Source: Physcia stellaris
Lineage: Eukaryota > Ascomycota > Lecanoromycetes > Caliciales > Physciaceae
Direction of reading: 5' to 3'
NCBI GenBank assembly: GCA_018902385.1
Contig: JABSSW010000007.1
Coordinates: 62,001 to 126,000 of the forward strand
Length of the DNA stretch: 64,000 bases
Positions 48,055-60,300 of this stretch are shown here, one piece after another; within the stretch, counting starts at the first letter, position 1; the number at the start of each line of letters is the position of its first letter. Made by a program: the position numbers and the translations under genes. The notes below the pieces were generated by a model. That model searched no databases. It was not told where the DNA came from and saw only the letters and a list, made by a program, of their open reading frames with translations.

Positions 48055-50908
48055 TAAATTGACTCAAACCATGAGGCCTCCAAGACTCGGATCATCAGAT
48101 ATTCAGGTCTTGAGTGCTTCGGTGAATTTGGCGTCTACCTCGAACCACCAGAGTATAGCCTTTCGACTATATGTACACGTTCTTTGAAACCTAAGTCTTC
48201 TATACTAGGTGAGCATTGCCGGCACCAGATGCCAACTAATATGCCAGAGAACCCTAGTGATTCAAGGCCGGGCACCAGCCCATGCACGGATTCAAACCGT
48301 TGAGAAGGACTACCGACGGAGAAGCCGATCATGACGCGAAGCAATAAGTAATGTTGTAGGGACTATTGGCCTCTGATCACGGCTGGCTTGTTGAGGTCTT
48401 AAGGTAGCCTGGACTCCTGCACGAAATGCAGTAGCGAGTTGGCATTGCGAGTCGTCAACCGAGAGGATCAGCAGTCCACCTCAGCGCTATTAGGCCTCCA
48501 TGCCGCGAGGGTAGGAGGCCTCTTCCTTCGGAATTTCGTTCGCTCTGACTAATGGACTGAGGACAAAGGATAAACAAATCGCTAGCCAGAAAGAAGAAGG
48601 AGACTCTCGCAACAGTCAAAGTATTGAAACGTCACCGTAGCCACCATAGATGTCTCGAAGACCAAAAACGGGCCGAATCTCGAGCAGCTGATCTGTATGC
48701 AACCCAAGCTCAGCTTTGGCTACTTTGAGTCTTCCCTGGTTAGAGAAAATCTACGGTTTTCCCGGCAAGTAAAGAAGACCAGGATAATAATTCCCTCCAA
48801 CACAAGCCGAGGACGAAGCCTATTAACATTCGACTTAGCGTCTAAAGCTACCCTTAAGGCTTGGTGATGCATGAACCTGATCCTGATCCAACATGCATAT
48901 TTGTTGCAAGCTTCACCCTCTAAGAGGGTTCCTTGCCGAAACCAGACCCGCCAAAGTACAACATGATGAGGTAGTCTGGAAAGACACAACGCGCGCCAAT
49001 AATAATGAGACGAGGTGAGCTGTGAACGACTTTTCTTGGAAGTACCCGAGGACGTTTAAGCCTCATCCGCTTTTCCACGTGGAGATAGACTTCGAGACAT
49101 TAGAAGCTTTTGGCGACTCATCTTACGCAACGCTTCTTGCTTCACTGCTTAGCACCCAGGTACTGAGACAAGCTTGGCTTCAACTTGCGAATTCCGGTGG
49201 TTTGTGTGGATTTCGCGACCTCGTAGCATTTGACATCTGGTTGTAAAAGAGCAGGCACTGCGCATCGAGGAGTGGGTAATGACTGTGAGGATCTAGAGAC
49301 CCAGGCCAAGTTAGCGTCGTGAGTGCTTGGGGGCGTTGATGCTAACTGAAGAATTTGGAGCTAAGCCTGTGGGGCTCACTAGGAATCTCGGATCACGAGA
49401 CAGCAGAACGTGGGGCGCACTGCGCTTGGTGGACCCGGTTGAGGGCAGTAAGGGTCGGCTCTCGACGGCAACGTTGACGTTGAACTTGCTGTCTAGTAGG
49501 TAGTACAGATGGACATGCAAGACATGCTCGACATGCATCTTTGGTCGGCAAATAGGCGACACACTGTGCCAAGGCCGTACTAGACACCCAACCCAAGATA
49601 TATACTGTTGTTGCTATCATCGGGCATCCGGCGCAGCTCTACCATCAACTGTACGAAGGGGTTCAAATTCTTTCGATCCAAGTATACAGATCGTCTCTGT
49701 TCTTCCCTTACTAGACCGTCACCCGATAATCTAAAATGACTACAAAGTGTGCACGTCATTCTTGTCTTGTCCAAGCACATCTTCCCTTTACTACATCGTC
49801 TTCCCTTTCTGAATCTCTCATTGCATGTAGGACAGGAGTAGCCCGCTTAAAGTTCCAACGCCTAGCAAAGTGTACATGCTCGGACTTCGGATTTTGGTCC
49901 CTTCCAGAAATGCTATGTTCTATGAGAGAACAGACCCTTTGTAATCCTAGCTCCATACTTTCCCAAATTTCATTTCATAGCAAGACATGAGAAGATGATC
50001 CACTCCACAACAATAGCGGTTTCAAAAACGCCCTATTCTAAGGTCGAGTGCTCATCTTTATACAAGCTAGAAGGTTAAAGATACAGTCTGACTCGTCATG
50101 GGGCATTGATTTTTTTGTCAATATCACATGATTTCCTGATCGAAGGAGCAGCTACTTTACCAGGAGTAACCGCTTCGCATTTTCAAAAGAAATGAAATAT
50201 CCTTGTAGCTGTTCATATTTTTTATCCTGCATTTGGACTTATCTCCCATTCTTTAGGTAATTGGAGTCACTCACACCGCTGGCACCCTGTTTCGGCTGTG
50301 GAGAGAAGGTAAGTGCGCCGAACTTGTCTCTTTTGACTCAAGACAACTTTGTATGGTTGCCCAAGCCCCGCGGTCGTTGCTAGAGGATCTGGGTATCTTG
50401 GCCGCTAATAATGCACTGGTGGTGGGAAGCATTACACTTCGGCGAACTCTATTCGCAATACTTACCATTCAGTGCATTATCCAGCGGATGTATTCAAATA
50501 GAACCTTCTTGAATTCTTAGCGCCTCAGATTATGGTGTCCCAATTGGGTTGCTTTTCATAAGTCTTCGTAGAGCCAACGTTTGGAAACCCTCAGTGCGGC
50601 GACGAAGCCTCGACGTTAAATTCCTTGCATTAACGCAAGGACAAGATAGCAATTCTTGAATCTGATACCTGTTGTTATTGAAGGGGCAGATCAAGAGCGC
50701 GGATCTGGGAGGAAGAAATGGAACAGGAGAGGGAGGTTGGACTACCTAGCGTAAGTATTGGATTGAAATGTTCTTCAGAAATGCCCCAGAGAATGCGGAA
50801 CAAATCCGGTCAGACTTTGAACTACTGTACATACTCGTACCCTAGAAAACCTGAGATTAGTTGCGACATACTTCATCAATATAGGTCTGCACTGATTCCG
50901 TCGTCTGA
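48055..50908. other. Gene-poor stretch of about 2.85 kb
   Basis: The longest gap without a recognised gene outside the retrotransposon. Short ORFs up to about 90 codons occur, none convincing. A possible small secreted Cys-rich ORF (49393-49620, minus) is listed separately. No repeat, tRNA or transposon remnant recognised by eye. Confidence 0.5.
49393..49620 (-). CDS. Possible small secreted cysteine-rich protein
   Basis: A 75-codon frame beginning with a signal-peptide-like segment (MIATTVYILGWVSSTALAQ) followed at once by CVAYLPTKDACRACLACP, with further Cys near the end. A hydrophobic leader, an AxA-type cleavage site and several Cys are the features of small secreted fungal proteins. The reading frame is short, an alternative frame overlaps it, and an intron may alter the C-terminal half. 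No family recognised. Confidence 0.25.
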   Translation of the reverse strand: MIATTVYILGWVSSTALAQCVAYLPTKDACRACLACPSVLPTRQQVQRQRCRREPTLTALNRVHQAQCAPRSAVS

Positions 50909-53900
50909 ATGAGCCTCAGGTTATCTCATGGTGTTCTGAAACTTACTGAGCCCTACATCTGCCATCCCTGTCGCCTGCGAAGAAATGCCCTGCAAAATAT
51001 ATACCTCAGCTCGCATTACCTACATACAGAGGCAAACTCAGTTGGACCGGAATCTGCCGAGGCCCCCTTAATAACCCCAAAAGCGAACAACACCAACGCC
51101 TCGAGCGAATCAGCCCAAGATGCAGTCGAAGCGAAACCTCAAGCCAAAAAGCTACAGGACGTGCTACAGCAGCAGTTTGCAGAAAGACGTCGTCAGAATA
51201 ACAAGAAACCAGGCCTGTCACAGAGAGCCCAGGTCGTGGCGGCAGAACTCATGAGTGGAATGAAACCCAAAGCGACAACACCGCCTCAACAGGGAAAGAT
51301 CGCACGGCTAGGACGAAGAACAAGGTCAACTAAATCCAAATCTGGTAAACGTACGCTGCCTCCTCCAACAGATGCCTCTCGTGATGTTACGATTTCTATT
51401 CCTGGCGGAACCAAGAGTGAAGAGTCTAAGGCTCTTATTCATCAACAGGCCACCAAGGTCGGGGAGCAGCACCAACTAAGCACCGATCCGTTTGTCAAAT
51501 TGCAGGAAGATGTTCAAAAGCTAAAAAAAGCTTTGGCAACAGACGAAAAGGCGAAACGTACATCCAAGATTAGACTGGCTGAATTGCAGTCGCCCAAGAG
51601 TGAGCACATGTCTCCGGCTCGAATAGTGGCCTCCAAGGCGGGCACATCTAAGCAACCGTTTCGCAAAGTTGCCAAGCGAACGGTTCGCAAAGTTGCCACA
51701 GACAGGGCCGAAGATACACTACATAATCTACCTGGGGGTGTGCAGTCGTTGAAAGATGCGTTGGTCCGAAATGTTTCATCAAGGCTACGCGTGAAGAAGG
51801 TACCGGAGATACCTTGGAGATTGTCGAGTTGGAGTGAGCAAAAGACATCAGAGATCGGTATTCAAAGGCCGCTCACACTTCCTCGTGGTATAGGTGCAAG
51901 GAATGCTGCCGTCATTGAGGTAGTTGATGCTGAGTCTCTTAATATTTCTGGTATTGAATATCGTTCAGCAAGTTTAAATTGACTGCTAATCGTCTCAGCG
52001 GTTGAAGTTGACCAGCCGCCTGTACCTCATTTATCTTACGGGCTCGAACGGGTACTTTTCAAGTTAGTCTCTTGTTGCAAGCACATGATAGATCAAGCTA
52101 ACGAGCAAGTAGTCCAGGTGTTTATCACCTACAAGACCCACGATCTAGAGTGTATAACTTTGATCCTTACCTCGAAAGAATAATGCCAGTCAACGAATTC
52201 GATTTCTCTGCTCTCAAGGCGTATGTCACATCCTCGAGTGATGAGGCTCTGAAGCAGATTGCTCAAAAAAATGGTAAACGGTACATAGGCTCGTCATCCA
52301 GCATGACCAGTGTATTAGCGCACTTCCATTTTCTTTTGTCTCAGTGGCGGGAGATTGGGACCAGTATGCTATCCAATAAGTTCCCCAAAACTGCATCTAA
52401 ATCTTTCACCATTGTTCAGAAAGCTCCTACCGCAATTTTCCTGAGGTGGCGTGATGGGACCTACGCCATCGACGCAGACAAGCAATTTGCTAATGCCAAC
52501 ATCTTGATGATGCTGGGAAAATCAATGGAAAAGCTACTCACCCTCAAGAAGGATGATTTTGAAAGGTATCGAAAAACCAATGAGAGTATTGTCCCTTCTG
52601 AGGAACGTAACTCGCCAGAATCCTACCACTATTCGACAATGGGAGACTTCTTGATGCGCTCGCAACTGGACGCACACGATGCTCGTCTCCCAGGTACTGG
52701 CATGTTTGATTTGAAGACACGTGCCGTCGTCTCCGTTCGAATGGACTCTCAAGAGGTTGAGAAAGGAATGGGTTACGAGATCAAAGACCGGCTGGGAGAG
52801 TGGGAATCCTATGAGCGCGAGTACTACGATATGATGAGAAGTGCGATGTTAAAGTATTCGCTTCAAGTCAGGATGGGTAGAATGGATGGTATATTTGTTG
52901 CGTACCATAATACCCAACGAATTTTTGGCTTCCAATACATTAGCCTAGCAGAAATGGATGCGGCATTGCATGGTCAATGGGACACTGCTCTTGGGGACCA
53001 GCAGTTCAAGATCAGCCTAGACTTGCTCAATAAAGTCCTGGATAGGGCTACGAAGAAATATCCAGAACAGGTATGTATCGGAGATCCCTCTTGCATGTCT
53101 TTTCTCTAAATTATCTAAGTCACTTCGAATTCATTTTGAGACCCGCGATGCGCAGACGCCATTCATGTACATTTTTGCAGAGCCTGTGACGGAGGATCAG
53201 ATACAAGAAATCCAGTCCGAAAACGACGCAGAGATTACTGAATACGAGCGAAGAATGATGGGAATACAGGAGGATATGGGAGCAGCGACCCAGCATGATG
53301 AGGATGGCAAATGGGCGGACATGCAGGCTGACGTCGAAGAAGCGATGGACAAAGATGAAGTGTCTATGAATAGCCAAGATGATCAAAACGTATCGTCCGC
53401 AGAAGCTAAGCAAGCTAATCCAAAGGACGAGGACTCTGAGGCTGTAGATAAGGGACCACTATGGAATAGAGCTCGGTCTGACCAAAGTCAAGGCAAGCCA
53501 ATTCTCGCAGCAGCTAATAAAGATGACGTCGAGGACGAGAATGAGGATCAAGATGTGAATGAGAGCGAGGAAGCCGACTCGATGGATAAGGTGCAAGAAT
53601 TTCCAGAGGACCCAGAAGGGTTCTCAGAGAGCGGTGTGAGTGCAGACGAAGAAGCTAGCGAGCTAATGGCCGCCAGTGAGGTCTCCCCATATGGAGACGA
53701 TGTAGCTTTAGGAGAAGGGCTACCCACCGGAGCGGCCAACGAGGACGCCCTTGAGGGCCGCAGTAGTAACAATAAAGTGGAGTACTCACCGAGGGTGGAT
53801 GGTGCTGTGGCTGAAGGAGAGAGCGAACCAGAGATTGAAGACACTCTCAGCAGTCCTGCTCAAAGACCCGGGGATAGTTCTTCTGATCTAGGGGAGCAAA

Positions 53901-54367
53901 TTGCGGCAGTCACAAACAAGGAAAGCTTCAAGGCGGCAAACGTTACATCCGAGACTTCGCCAGCCCCAGCAGCTGCGGACACCTCGCACTCACAAGACGT
54001 CCTCGCTTTCACCCTCACCATCCGCAACAAGGTCAACGATCGCTACGTCATTCGCCCCGAAAATCTATCGTCCAGAGACAAATGGACTGTCGAACACGCG
54101 ATAGCTGAAGTTGGCGACAAGAGCAAAGCTTGGAACTTATACCAAGCAAGCCAAACCCGACGGGCCAAGGCATTGGAACGTGACGACGACGATGGGAACA
54201 AGACCTTGCAATTGTTCATAAGCAATCTCCGGCAAATGAGCGACAAGGGACAGAGATGGCGACAAGAGCAAGATGAGCTGGATCGATCGAGACCGAAGTT
54301 TATTCTTGGCCAGTCTTCGGCTGAAGGGGAAATTCTGGATGCAAGAAACTCCGACGTTGAAACTTGA
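50909..54367 (+). CDS. PET127: Mitochondrial Pet127-like protein
   Basis: Four exons (50909-51950, 51999-52062, 52113-53070, 53156-54367) encode 1091 aa. The first 300 residues hold a basic N-terminus of presequence type (SLRLSHGVLKL, CRLRRNALQ) and Lys/Arg-rich linkers. The Pet127 domain starts near residue 348 (VEVDQPPVPHLSYGLERVLF) and includes GVYHLQDPRSRVYNFDPYLE, TGMFDLKTRAVVSVRMDSQE, then EYYDMMRSAMLKYSLQVRMG and TPFMYIFAEPV near 690. In yeast, Pet127 is a mitochondrial membrane-associated protein for RNA 5'-end processing and turnover and stimulates the mitochondrial RNase. The C-terminal 300 residues are highly acidic (Glu/Asp/Ser) and end in a short basic helix (VIRPENLSSRDKWTVEHAIA). 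Confidence 0.87.
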
Positions 54368-54924
54368 AGATCAAAAGTCTCCTTTGGTTCGAGGATTTGT
54401 GTAGAGCTTTTGTTCTGGTCTTTCGGCTCACAAAGCTCTTACAAGAGAAGTCCTACGACTCTATTTCACTTACACTATATAGGCTCAAACGCTACACAGT
54501 GTACACAGTACTTCATTACTCAAACGCTACACAGTGTTTCATACTTCTTTTGATACTTGGTATCAGCTTTGCTAATGTAGGGATCAATCCCGAATAGTGT
54601 GGATAATTGTTTCCTCACAGAGATTCGCTCTGCCCGCTGACACCATGGTTTCATTGGACTCAAATTTTGAGTCCAAGTGTTGAACTATTAGTAGTAGTGG
54701 CAGGGGAATGGAAAGCACTTTTGAGGGCATTTTGCCTTTGCATTCCTGATCAAAACCTCTGTTCGTACCTCAGACCTCTGTACATAATTCCAGTCGCCAA
54801 GCCACGCTAGTGTTCTCCAGCCAAAGTACCCTTGCGTCCTCATACATTTGATTTATCACATTCATTATAGCTTTGGACTGTCATTAATTATTCTGCCTCC
54901 AACTTTGTATCCTTGCCAAAGACC
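54368..54924. other. Intergenic, PET127 3' flank and small-gene promoter
   Basis: About 560 bp; holds the direct repeat at 54484-54537. No other feature seen. Confidence 0.5.
54484..54537. repeat. 19-bp direct repeat with 35-bp period
   Basis: The 19-bp sequence CTCAAACGCTACACAGTGT is present at 54484-54502 and again at 54519-54537, just after the PET127 stop, so probably in its 3' UTR. A local duplication. Confidence 0.8.
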
Positions 54925-55438
54925 ATGGCATCCCGCTCATCGTCCACCCGCCAACCACCACCCCCAAGCTCCAACGTCCGCCGCAACCTCTTCAACCACA
55001 TCAGTCGCCGACCCACAGCCTCGTCGTCTACATCCGCGACTACCATGCCCGAAACGCCTCCTGACGATAGCGCGGATATTGTGGTTAGGGATCAAAATGG
55101 GAAGTACCAGGTGCAAATGCCCGTTCTTCCAGCACTGGAGGACGATCAGGCGCCGCCGGCCGAAGGGGCAGATGCGGAGGCCGAAAAGAACAGTGGGTTT
55201 CTCCCTCCTTCGTTCTGAGTTTCAACGAATGGGGCTGAAGATGAGGGGTTGGTGAGGGGTCTGACGGTCTACAGAGCTTGAAGCGGCGCGAATGATAGAA
55301 ATGTACCGCAACCGCAACCCCCAATCTGTCGATCCCGCCGAAATGTTGTCCGTCGTTCAAGAAAGCCTTCGCCGGAAAGTTGCGAGTCTGGACGCAGATA
55401 ATTGGATGTTTGAGCGGGAGGAGGAGGTCAAGACTTGA
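54925..55438 (+). CDS. Small conserved-looking fungal protein, function unknown
   Basis: Two exons (54925-55192, 55275-55438) encode 143 aa, GT-AG and in frame. Residues 1-50 are Ser/Thr/Pro-rich and basic (VRRNLFNHISRRP), the middle is acidic (ALEDDQAPPAEGADAEAEKN) and the C-terminal third is a predicted amphipathic helix (KLEAARMIEMYRNRNP ... MLSVVQESLRRKVASLDADN) ending FEREEEVKT. I do not recognise the family. It converges on GET4, with 92 bp between the stops. Confidence 0.6.
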
Positions 55439-55530
55439 AATGCCATTCATTTGATCATCCACTCATTGACTGCTTGGAACCACATGTCTATTCATACTCA
55501 ATATCTACAGCAACAACCACCATCCATGAT

Positions 55531-56758
55531 CTAATCCAAATCTACACTCGGCGGCACCGGACCCTCGACCTTTTTCGGCGTGCTCGACCTCGACGGCGTC
55601 TGCGCCTTCGGCGTTCCAGGTCTCGGGCTTGCAGCCTGCTTCGGCGCAGCACCAAAACCCATCATGCTTCCCATCATGTCGAACAGCGGATTGCCCTGCC
55701 GTGGGATACGAATACCAAAATACATCTCTCCGATTTGCGCCAGTGCGTCGCCCCAGGCTGTCACCTCCTTCAGATACGAGGCATAATGCTTCGCGAGCTG
55801 CTTGTATAGGTCGCTGGTGCCGCGCTGTATTGCTAACAGCAGTAGACCGAGGAAGTTTAGGAGGGGTAAGGAGGGGTAGACGCGCATGTCGGAGGAGGTG
55901 CTGCTGACTTCCTGGACCATGAGGTTCTTGTTCGAGGCGCTGAGCCGTGAGGTGAAGATCAAATACGCTTTGTTCGCGGAGCGGAGGTTGCCGGTCAGGA
56001 GGTAGGGAAAGATGGCGCGAGCGGCGTAGAGGGCGGCGCTGTGCGGTTCGTCTTGGGTATACCATTCATATTCGACCTTGGCAAGCTGTTCTGGAGAGTC
56101 TTTCGTGCCCAGAGCCAAATGACGCTCTGCGTCGTAGGGCTGGTGATCTATCAGTTATACAGTTAGCTTTAGCGATCGCTAGATATTCCACAGTAGCACA
56201 AGAAGCCAGCAGAACCAGCAGTGTCATACCTTCGGCATACAACGTCCCAGCCACATGATGCAGCTCCGGCTCTCCATTGGGATACTCGCCGAATTTACTC
56301 GTCCACGCAATCATCTCATCTACGAACTTCTTCTTCGTCGGCTCCTCGGGTGGGAACGCCCTCAGTATACTCAACAGCTTCCCTTTATTCTCCGCATCCA
56401 CGCTCCTCTCCGCCTTCTCGAATACATCGACGAGGTAGCATCCTAAATCACCGCCCGAGCCTCGTTGCCCCGCTTTGAGCAGGGAGAGAGAGCCTTCGTA
56501 GAGGATATCGATGGCGGAGTCCCAGTTTTGAGACTTCACGTAGCGGGAGGCGACGACGCGGAGTTGCTGATGGGCTTCATAGTAGGCACCTTCTGCGATC
56601 CTGAGACGAAGGCATTAGCTTTTTGCAGCCTTGTCAGATGAAACAATCGTGAATAAGCGGATGCATGGAGGGGGTGGAGTGAGTGTCGAGGAAGACAGTC
56701 CATGGGAGGCACACTTCTCTTTCTGCCTCGCAATGGTCTTCTGAATCTTGGAGGCCAT
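55531..56758 (-). CDS. GET4: Get4, Golgi-to-ER traffic / tail-anchored protein targeting factor
   Basis: Three exons (56758-56715, 56600-56230, 56147-55531) give 343 aa. Starts MASKIQKTIARQKE and continues with the helical alpha-solenoid of Get4: EGAYYEAHQQLRVVASRYV, DILYEGSLSLLKAGQRGSGG, FPPEEPTKKKFVDEMIAW, then ILYEWYTQ-type and LPLLNFLGLLLLAIQRG blocks. The C-terminus is Pro/Ser-rich. Get4 with Get5 links Sgt2 to Get3 for tail-anchored membrane proteins in the cytosol. Introns are GT-AG and all junctions keep frame. Confidence 0.9.
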
Positions 56759-56979
56759 GTCAATTCAGTCTCAAGCCAAGCGTTAGACTTGAAGCACAAG
56801 TCGATCAGATCTTATGAGTATGTATGACGTCTGGCCTAGGCTATATATGGTGTTGCTAGGGTTGGGGTTTTAAATGAATAGCCCAGTCTTTAAAGGTCAC
56901 CAAAAATTTCATCAGATCACCGTCCCAAGTATGCATTTGGAACTACTCCCTCTCCAAACCCATGACCAGCGAATACAAC

Positions 56980-56986
56980 AAAAAAA
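56980..56986 (-). terminator. RNA polymerase III terminator of tRNA-Gly
   Basis: A run of seven T on the transcribed (minus) strand begins one base after the discriminator base. Confidence 0.85.
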
Positions 56987-56987
56987 T

Positions 56988-57058
56988 TGCGCAATCGGGG
57001 ACTCGAACCCCGACCTCGAGCATGGGAAGCTCGAATTCTACCCTTGAACTAATTGCGC
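56988..57058 (-). tRNA. tRNA-Gly, anticodon CCC
   Basis: 71-nt cloverleaf, no intron. Acceptor GCGCAAT pairs with ATTGCGC; anticodon stem CGAGC/GCTCG holds the loop TTCCCAT (anticodon CCC); T-arm GGGG-TTCGAGT-CCCC is perfect. Internal A box (TAGTTCAAGGG) and B box (GGTTCGAGTCC) are present. Discriminator base A. Confidence 0.95.
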
Positions 57059-58353
57059 TTAGTCATATTAACTGTTTACCAGGCTTTTTATTTCAATTTA
57101 TATATGTAATAGTGAACGGGACAATTGAGGGAAAACCGCCAACTCGTGAGGAAATGAACCCAGAATTGACATAGTATTACCGTGCTTCTATTAGGAATGT
57201 GTCACGAACAGTCTCCAAACTAGGCCAATCTAGAAGTCGTATACAGTATCGTCGTCTTTGGTAGGGAAATATATCGTGACCAATACGCATCCAGCCATAT
57301 TCTTTGTGGTCGAGGGAATGCTCAAATCAGTAAAGGCTCCCATTGATACATGTCTGCCCGAAAAGAGTATCAAGCTCGACCTCCATCAGTTTCCTCAATG
57401 TATTAACAAAACACCCTCTCTGCATCTATCGATGCGAGCTTCGATTATGAGCTAGCCTACCGCAGCTTCCTCGATCTCATCTACTCCCTGCCGGACGCTT
57501 ACAATATGATGTTTGTGATAGTTGTATCCGCACAATCCGAGAAAAAAGCTTGCGGAATGAATTCGGGTCATCCAGAGATGAGGATGGTAGCACCCCAGTG
57601 ACCAGGATGCTGATAACGCCCATTGGGTACCAGGAAAGTGTCCTCAATCTTGTTTCATATCCTATTCCAGTCTTCTCGAGAACTCTGTAGCCGGGTCAGT
57701 GCGGGTAGAGGCAGACTGCGAGTCTCACAGCATGATACTAGGAGTGATATCGCCAGGTCTTCCGTAGCCGTCTTATCTTTCGAGATCGTAGGGAACGGTA
57801 CAGAATCTCCTTCTCGACGGCTCATTACAGGGATACGAACGACTTTGGTGATCAGTTCTTCTCGTACGAGGCAGCCGGCCGTATGGATTTGGTATTCACC
57901 GAGGATGAAACTGCAAAATTCCGATAACTAGGATGGATATCACTGAAAGAAACTCAGGACATGGACAGTTGAAGGGTTCTGATACATATCTTTTGATGCA
58001 TTAGTCTTAAGCAACTTTTGTCTGCCACTCGAAAACCCGAAATCACGCGCTTTTGTTGGTGAGCCGAAACGCACTCCTGCCTTTTTTCCTCCCATAATAC
58101 ACAGTATGCAATCCCGCGTTTTTCCCCATTGATGCAAAGTATACGCCCTCACTTTAACGTTCGTGGACGTCGCAAACGCCTCACTATCTTGTCATCCCAT
58201 GCTAGCCAGCAACATGTAGACTACCCATCCAGTAAGAGAATTCGTGACTTCCGTAGAATTCATAAACTTGCTGCATCATCAGTGTGACCTAGAATCTATT
58301 AGCTGCTTGTGGTCTGATCATCGAATACTACAATCACCCACCCTTAGTCTCCT
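57059..58353. other. Intergenic with possible coding remnant
   Basis: About 1.3 kb without a confirmed gene; see the candidate at 57415-57930. The rest has short ORFs only. Confidence 0.5.
57415..57930 (+). pseudogene. Possible gene remnant, unrecognised
   Basis: Two open plus-strand stretches look protein-like but are separated by stops and lack a clear splice link. One, from about 57420, reads SFDYELAYRSFLDLIYSLPD; the other, from about 57753 to a TAA near 57929, includes DFGDQFFSYEAAGRMDLVF. They could be decayed exons or chance. Confidence 0.18.
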
Positions 58354-58944
58354 CTAAGAGCGTGAGCGATCCCCGAGCCCCAGCAATTTCCTCTTCAAGG
58401 CTTCGGCCGCGCCAAGATGGCTCTGGCCTGACGTGCTGGTCGTAGAACTAGCAAAATCACTATCCTGGCGTTGCGGACCCCTTCGATTACCCATTCCTCC
58501 AATGCCCACATAATAGCGCCGAGGTAAATGTGACTGACGGATTCTCGCTTGCACCATTTGGTCTTCGGGCGACAAGGCCGCTTCTTCAGCACGAGTGTGC
58601 ATGTTGCCTGCACCCCCGATTCCGCTGCTGAAGCGGTGTTTGAGTGATCGTGGCAGGTGAGAGCGGCGCGCTTGACGGGCGTGAGACTTGACCATGGGCT
58701 CGGAGGTGCGAAGGTTGCTGGGATGTTCAAGGTTGTTTTCACTAATGATTCGACGGTAATTGCCGGCTCCACCGATGCCACCGTGGAAGAAGGTAGTTTT
58801 AGGCCGGTTATCGACAAGTGAAGTCTCAGATGAGGACGTAGTGTTTGTAAGCATGTCTTTTTGGGGGGAGGATGCCTCCTCCAATGCTCGAGTAGTAAAA
58901 ATTTCGGTAGCAGCTGAGGGTTGATAGTCTTTTGTAGAGCCCAT
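58354..58944 (-). CDS. Par32/DUF3602-like protein with GxGGxGN repeats
   Basis: Single exon, 196 aa from the ATG at 58944. Carries three copies of the family signature, here GIGGAGN, GIGGAGN and GIGGMGN, in a Ser/Arg-rich, apparently disordered chain, each followed by a basic stretch. The family includes yeast Par32, which binds and inhibits Mep ammonium transporters when nitrogen is good and is phosphorylated by the TORC1-Npr1 branch. Other members have unknown roles. Isoleucine replaces the usual Arg in the second position of all three repeats. The C-terminus LKRKLLGLGDRSRS is basic. Confidence 0.75.
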   Translation of the reverse strand: MGSTKDYQPSAATEIFTTRALEEASSPQKDMLTNTTSSSETSLVDNRPKTTFFHGGIGGAGNYRRIISENNLEHPSNLRTSEPMVKSHARQARRSHLPRSLKHRFSSGIGGAGNMHTRAEEAALSPEDQMVQARIRQSHLPRRYYVGIGGMGNRRGPQRQDSDFASSTTSTSGQSHLGAAEALKRKLLGLGDRSRS

Positions 58945-60300
58945 GGTCAAAGCGTTGGAAAGATGGTAAAATGGATCAATGCAGGTATTGCCATCTCACA
59001 TTGAATATTGGTGCGCGTGGGGGCTAGAGAATGCGTGTGACAATTCACGCGGAATCTGGATGGAGGATTTCCGGCTGAACTAGGAGAATTTCCTAATTTG
59101 ACACATGAATTAGGAGAAATGTAGGGCCCGCATACGGATACCTTGCTCTTGATCATGCAGGGAAAGGAAAACCAGTCCTCTGCAGTGCAGAGAAAGCACA
59201 GGTGATGTCGTGTCCCAGATTCCCTCGTGGAAATAGGAACATTGGTATGGATGTGTCTAGATGATAGGTCGAGGCGAGGTCATGGGCAGTCATGGGCAGC
59301 TGCACATGACCTATGGGTTTGTCAAACATGATTTTCACCTCTTTTCACACGGACAGTCTAAGGAGAGGGCTTTCCCTGACAGAATCGATGTCAAAAACGG
59401 AGACTATCAAGAAGTAGAGGCAGGGTCAAGTTAGCTAATCTGATCGAAGAGCCAGGTGGCATCGTTTTACTGAGATCTAGCTGACAGGAGTGGATGGTAG
59501 TGGAGCGGGTGTAAAAGAGGCAGAGACCAGCGACGCCTTTATGAGCCTCTTGTATAGCCGACAAGCGCTTTCTAAGAGATGCTAATGCACCCCGCAAAAT
59601 CCATTTTTCGTCGAAGCTTCGTTGACGCTTCCATGGCCATTTGACTGGTCAGTAAGTATTCAGTATCTCCATTCACATTGTCTGTGCTGCAGCTTCGTCA
59701 TTCTCTAGTCTGCTTTACCAGATGCCTTGATTCGCGCTGATCACCAGGACGAGAATCCACGCAACAGTCTTTCCCGGTCTGAACTCGGTCGGTCCACCCC
59801 GATTTCTGAGCGAAAGCAGGCCACTTGTACTTCCCATTACATAGGGAATAGCCGATGAGCAGGATGCTGCTCAATAATGACACTGATCTCCCTGTGCTTG
59901 ATTGAAGGGTTGAGCATCCCACCTTCTGCACTTGACAGTGACACAGAGTGCTCATCGGATATGCCTCCGAGCCGAGCGTCGACTGCGGCCAAGGTGAGAT
60001 CTGTGCGAAACAGCAGAGCGTTGCGCTACCCTAGCTGTATCCAGAGTCAGCATACGGAGTATTGCCGAGGTTTATCGCCAGACAGCTGCTAGATCTTCAC
60101 CAGTACTCACTCCTCAGCCTAATTAGCGAGTCCGCAGAACAGATTTGAGGAGCTGTCCATGCCGCTGTCACAAATTGCTGACGTGCTCGCACTCCCAAAG
60201 CTTCCGTAAAGGCTGCCCTGTTGGTAAGGAAGGTGTTTGTCCGGCTCCCGGTCGCCATTTACTCTCCCCGCGTTCTTGGGGTGCAGCATCAACGGTCTTG
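58945..60300. other. Intergenic
   Basis: 1.36 kb between the Par32-like gene and MTO1. Short ORFs only, and a duplicated TCATGGGCAG at about 59280-59299. No supported gene. Confidence 0.5.
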
